A program made the position numbers and the translations under genes. Below, in pieces: positions 63,201 to 64,000 of a stretch of DNA of 64,000 nucleotides; position 1 is the first letter of the stretch, and each line of letters starts with the position of its first letter. The DNA comes from an uncultured Clostridia bacterium. Lineage in GTDB: Bacteria > Bacillota > Clostridia > Christensenellales > Borkfalkiaceae. The stretch spans positions 124,001 through 188,000 of the forward strand of contig CAKQJE010000001.1 of NCBI GenBank assembly GCA_934247225.1, given 5' to 3'. The notes under the pieces were generated by a model. That model was not told where the DNA came from. It saw only the letters and a program-made list of their open reading frames with translations, and made no database searches.

Positions 63201-63866
63201 CATCTGAACGCACATTAAAACGTCTTGCGATTCGGCGTCGGAGCGTTCGAGATAATGCACGTCGTTGGTGACTACGAGCTTGATATTATATTTTTTAGCG
63301 TAAATACGCAGGTATTTGTTTACTTCGAGCTGTTCTTCGAGAAGGTGGTTTTGCATTTCGAGGTAAAAATCATCCCCGAAAAGGTTTTTGAACCATACCA
63401 CGAGCCTTTCCGCTTCGTCGAAATTTCTGTTTAAAATGGCTTGCGGAATGTCGCCCGCAAGACACGCCGAAAGGCAGATAAGCCCCTCGTGATGCGCTTC
63501 GAGCGTTTTTAAATCTATTCTTGGTTTATAATAAAACCCGTCGCGGAAAGCGATCGCGTTTAAAAGCGATATGTTTTTGTAACCCTCTTCGTTTTTGCAG
63601 AGCAGAACGAGGTGATTGAGCTTCGATTTTCCGTTTTTATAGGTAAGGTCGTCGCAAACGTAAAATTCCGTTCCGATAATAGCCTTTATGCCTTCCTTTT
63701 CGCAGGCGTCGAAAAAGTTTACCGCGCCGTACATATTCCCGTGGTCGGTTATAGCGAGCGCGGGCATACCGAGGGCTTTAGCCTTTTTCGCCGCGACGGC
63801 TATTTTCGTCGCCCCGTCGAGTATGCTGTATTCCGTATGAACGTGTAAGTGTACGAAGTTTCCCAT
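60291..63866 (-). CDS. dnaE: DNA polymerase III alpha subunit
   Basis: DnaE extends DNA in replication or lesion bypass. The 1191-residue protein has an N-terminal PHP domain (HVHTEYSILDGA near 8, ITDHGNM near 40), the polymerase core (GPGRGSGAGSIVAYLIGI near 354; APDFDVDFED near 393; MDFLGLRNL near 567), FNKSHAAAYSLVTYQTAFLK near 787 and a C-terminal OB-fold (about 1000-1090). It is of the DnaE, not PolC, type. AAAGGAT precedes the ATG. It leads the operon with the two phosphofructokinases. Confidence 0.95.
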   Translation of the reverse strand: MGNFVHLHVHTEYSILDGATKIAVAAKKAKALGMPALAITDHGNMYGAVNFFDACEKEGIKAIIGTEFYVCDDLTYKNGKSKLNHLVLLCKNEEGYKNISLLNAIAFRDGFYYKPRIDLKTLEAHHEGLICLSACLAGDIPQAILNRNFDEAERLVVWFKNLFGDDFYLEMQNHLLEEQLEVNKYLRIYAKKYNIKLVVTNDVHYLERSDAESQDVLMCVQMGADYDDPKRLRFPNDEFYLKSYDEMASLFPNDPDALETTLEIADKCKFGFVYGHYMFPHYYPDTGEDPKTYIRNLIDNGIKKKYGKETPEIRERIESELAVIEKQGFIEYFLIVWDYINAARNMGISVGPGRGSGAGSIVAYLIGITNIDPLKYDLYFERFLNPERVSAPDFDVDFEDSRRQEVIEYVRRKYGENRVCKIVTFGTMAAKNAIKDVARVLKVSYSEADRVTKAMPNKLVRKNANGDEFDLKRPNIILKVFGKYHPKEGAKDYGVDFSVPELVNMYNESPEIKRVVDIAAKLEDSPRQASTHACGVIIGADILDQHMPLGRNGEDITSQYTGVELEHLGFLKMDFLGLRNLSDIKMAIDYIKQNHGVEIDFDKSTYDDPKVFELLSTGNTKAIFQIESAGFQKFMKELRPTSIEDIVAAVSLYRPGPMDSIPKFVKCKHNPELVTYAHPLLEPILKQTYGCIVYQEQVMKIVQALAGYTLGQADMVRRMMGKKKVDDMIKEEVIFIHGKGESVDKHGKVSTAIDGCLKRGVPEDVAHDVWNEMKDFAKYAFNKSHAAAYSLVTYQTAFLKCYYEAEFLTAVLNNRITNIDEIKNYISYAKEEGIRVLPPDINESVGYFSVKNNSIRYGLAAIKGIGIAAIESITAEREKNGRYLSFENFISRCESKVLNKRLVENLIYAGAFDSFGKNRAQLIAIYDELIDRVMIIAKQRESDQLSLFGDLLAEDDSFTVTYPDIPEYDNKTKLSLEKNVTGVYVSGHPLDGFKSKFADCTFTTEMLANVEEDEDGNKIFTDVKNDMPVYIGGIITAADKITTKSGSNMAFVTIEDSYGAIECVFFPKTYAKFKDDLNVEQVVKLRGKLQIKDERVSILADSVFKVNENEPQEKASVKKKKDYLGIILRDDTKTFKNELIDILSTYPGDITVCFKIDGKNYIMTQTVRNCKGLINELLSIVDEQDIKFFSN

Positions 63867-63922
63867 TTTATCCTTTTAATCTTAGGGTGTAATTGTGCTT
63901 TTTTGATGCGTCTGAAAAATTT

Positions 63923-64000
63923 TCAGTCCATAAAACGAATTATGATTTCGTTCTGAACGAACAGATATTCCGGTTTGATCCTTAATCCTTTTTCGTCCTC
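63923..64000 (-). CDS. C-terminal fragment of an unidentified gene
   Basis: Reading the - strand from the window edge gives 25 residues ending IIIRFMD and a TGA at 63925-63923, followed 56 bases later by the dnaE start. A small CTGAAAA/TTTTCAG dyad covers the stop. Too little is visible to name it. It is likely upstream in the same transcription unit as dnaE. Confidence 0.5.
   Translation of the reverse strand, partial: EDEKGLRIKPEYLFVQNEIIIRFMD

Noticed and set aside
1..64000. CRISPR arrays, tRNA or rRNA genes, insertion sequences
   Set aside because: No spaced identical repeats, no tRNA T-loop with acceptor pairing, no rRNA text and no transposase frames were seen.

Overview
The window looks like chromosome of an anaerobic, fermentative Gram-positive bacterium of the Clostridia, possibly a gut lineage near Christensenellales (the family-level placement is inference). 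Supporting genes: a PAS-linked sensory [FeFe] hydrogenase, AdhE, type III glutamine synthetase (GlnN), the IscU-like/GGGtGRT pair, tandem DegV proteins, WhiA, Asp23/FakA, both an ATP-type and a PPi-type phosphofructokinase, and InlB-repeat and BspA-LRR surface proteins. Housekeeping genes are dense. I see no rRNA, tRNA, CRISPR array, transposase, phage genes or restriction genes.

Layout. 0-5 kb: tail of a membrane protein, a ferritin-like diiron protein (-), then a metallophosphoesterase, SGNH hydrolase and GH78-like glycosidase (+). 5-13 kb: a 2375-residue cell-surface protein with InlB-type and GLUG repeats, then a small BspA-LRR protein. 13-18 kb: solute-binding-like protein, MurB, PHP phosphoesterase, WhiA, TrpS. 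18-21 kb: Glu-rich protein with a HIRAN-like C-terminus, then a TetR regulator. 21-27 kb (-): a UvrD-type helicase with an internal DnaQ exonuclease, then pyrG-glnN behind a promoter and a leader hairpin. 27.6-29.5 kb: two DegV proteins, followed by a DnaA-box cluster in a 750-base non-coding stretch. 30-36 kb: small hypothetical, double-HTH regulator, TyrS, IscU-like plus GGGtGRT, and a polytopic membrane protein. 36-43 kb (-): one six-gene operon adhE - APH-like kinase - two [2Fe-2S] ferredoxins - sensory hydrogenase - SpoIIE-type phosphatase, preceded by a LysR gene. 44-57 kb: PflX-like radical SAM divergent from metK, rpmB divergent from yloU-fakA-recG-yjbR, M18 aminopeptidase divergent from alr, aspS, and a zinc-ribbon/CFI-box protein. 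58-64 kb (-): dnaE-pfkA-PPi-pfk, with the tail of one more gene at the edge.

Three things stand out beyond ordinary annotation. (1) A 13-base word, TATAAGTCGATTA, occurs exactly seven times, in genes and between them, and once forms one arm of a 19-bp hairpin. (2) At least eleven genes have short tandem duplications at the stop codon, each made from that gene's own 3' end; the clearest are a nine-unit, 23-base-period array after the YjbR gene and three 24-base copies after the second DegV gene. (3) The adhE operon combines an H2-sensing hydrogenase, a predicted kinase and a predicted phosphatase with the ethanol-forming enzyme, which suggests a redox/H2-responsive phosphorylation circuit.
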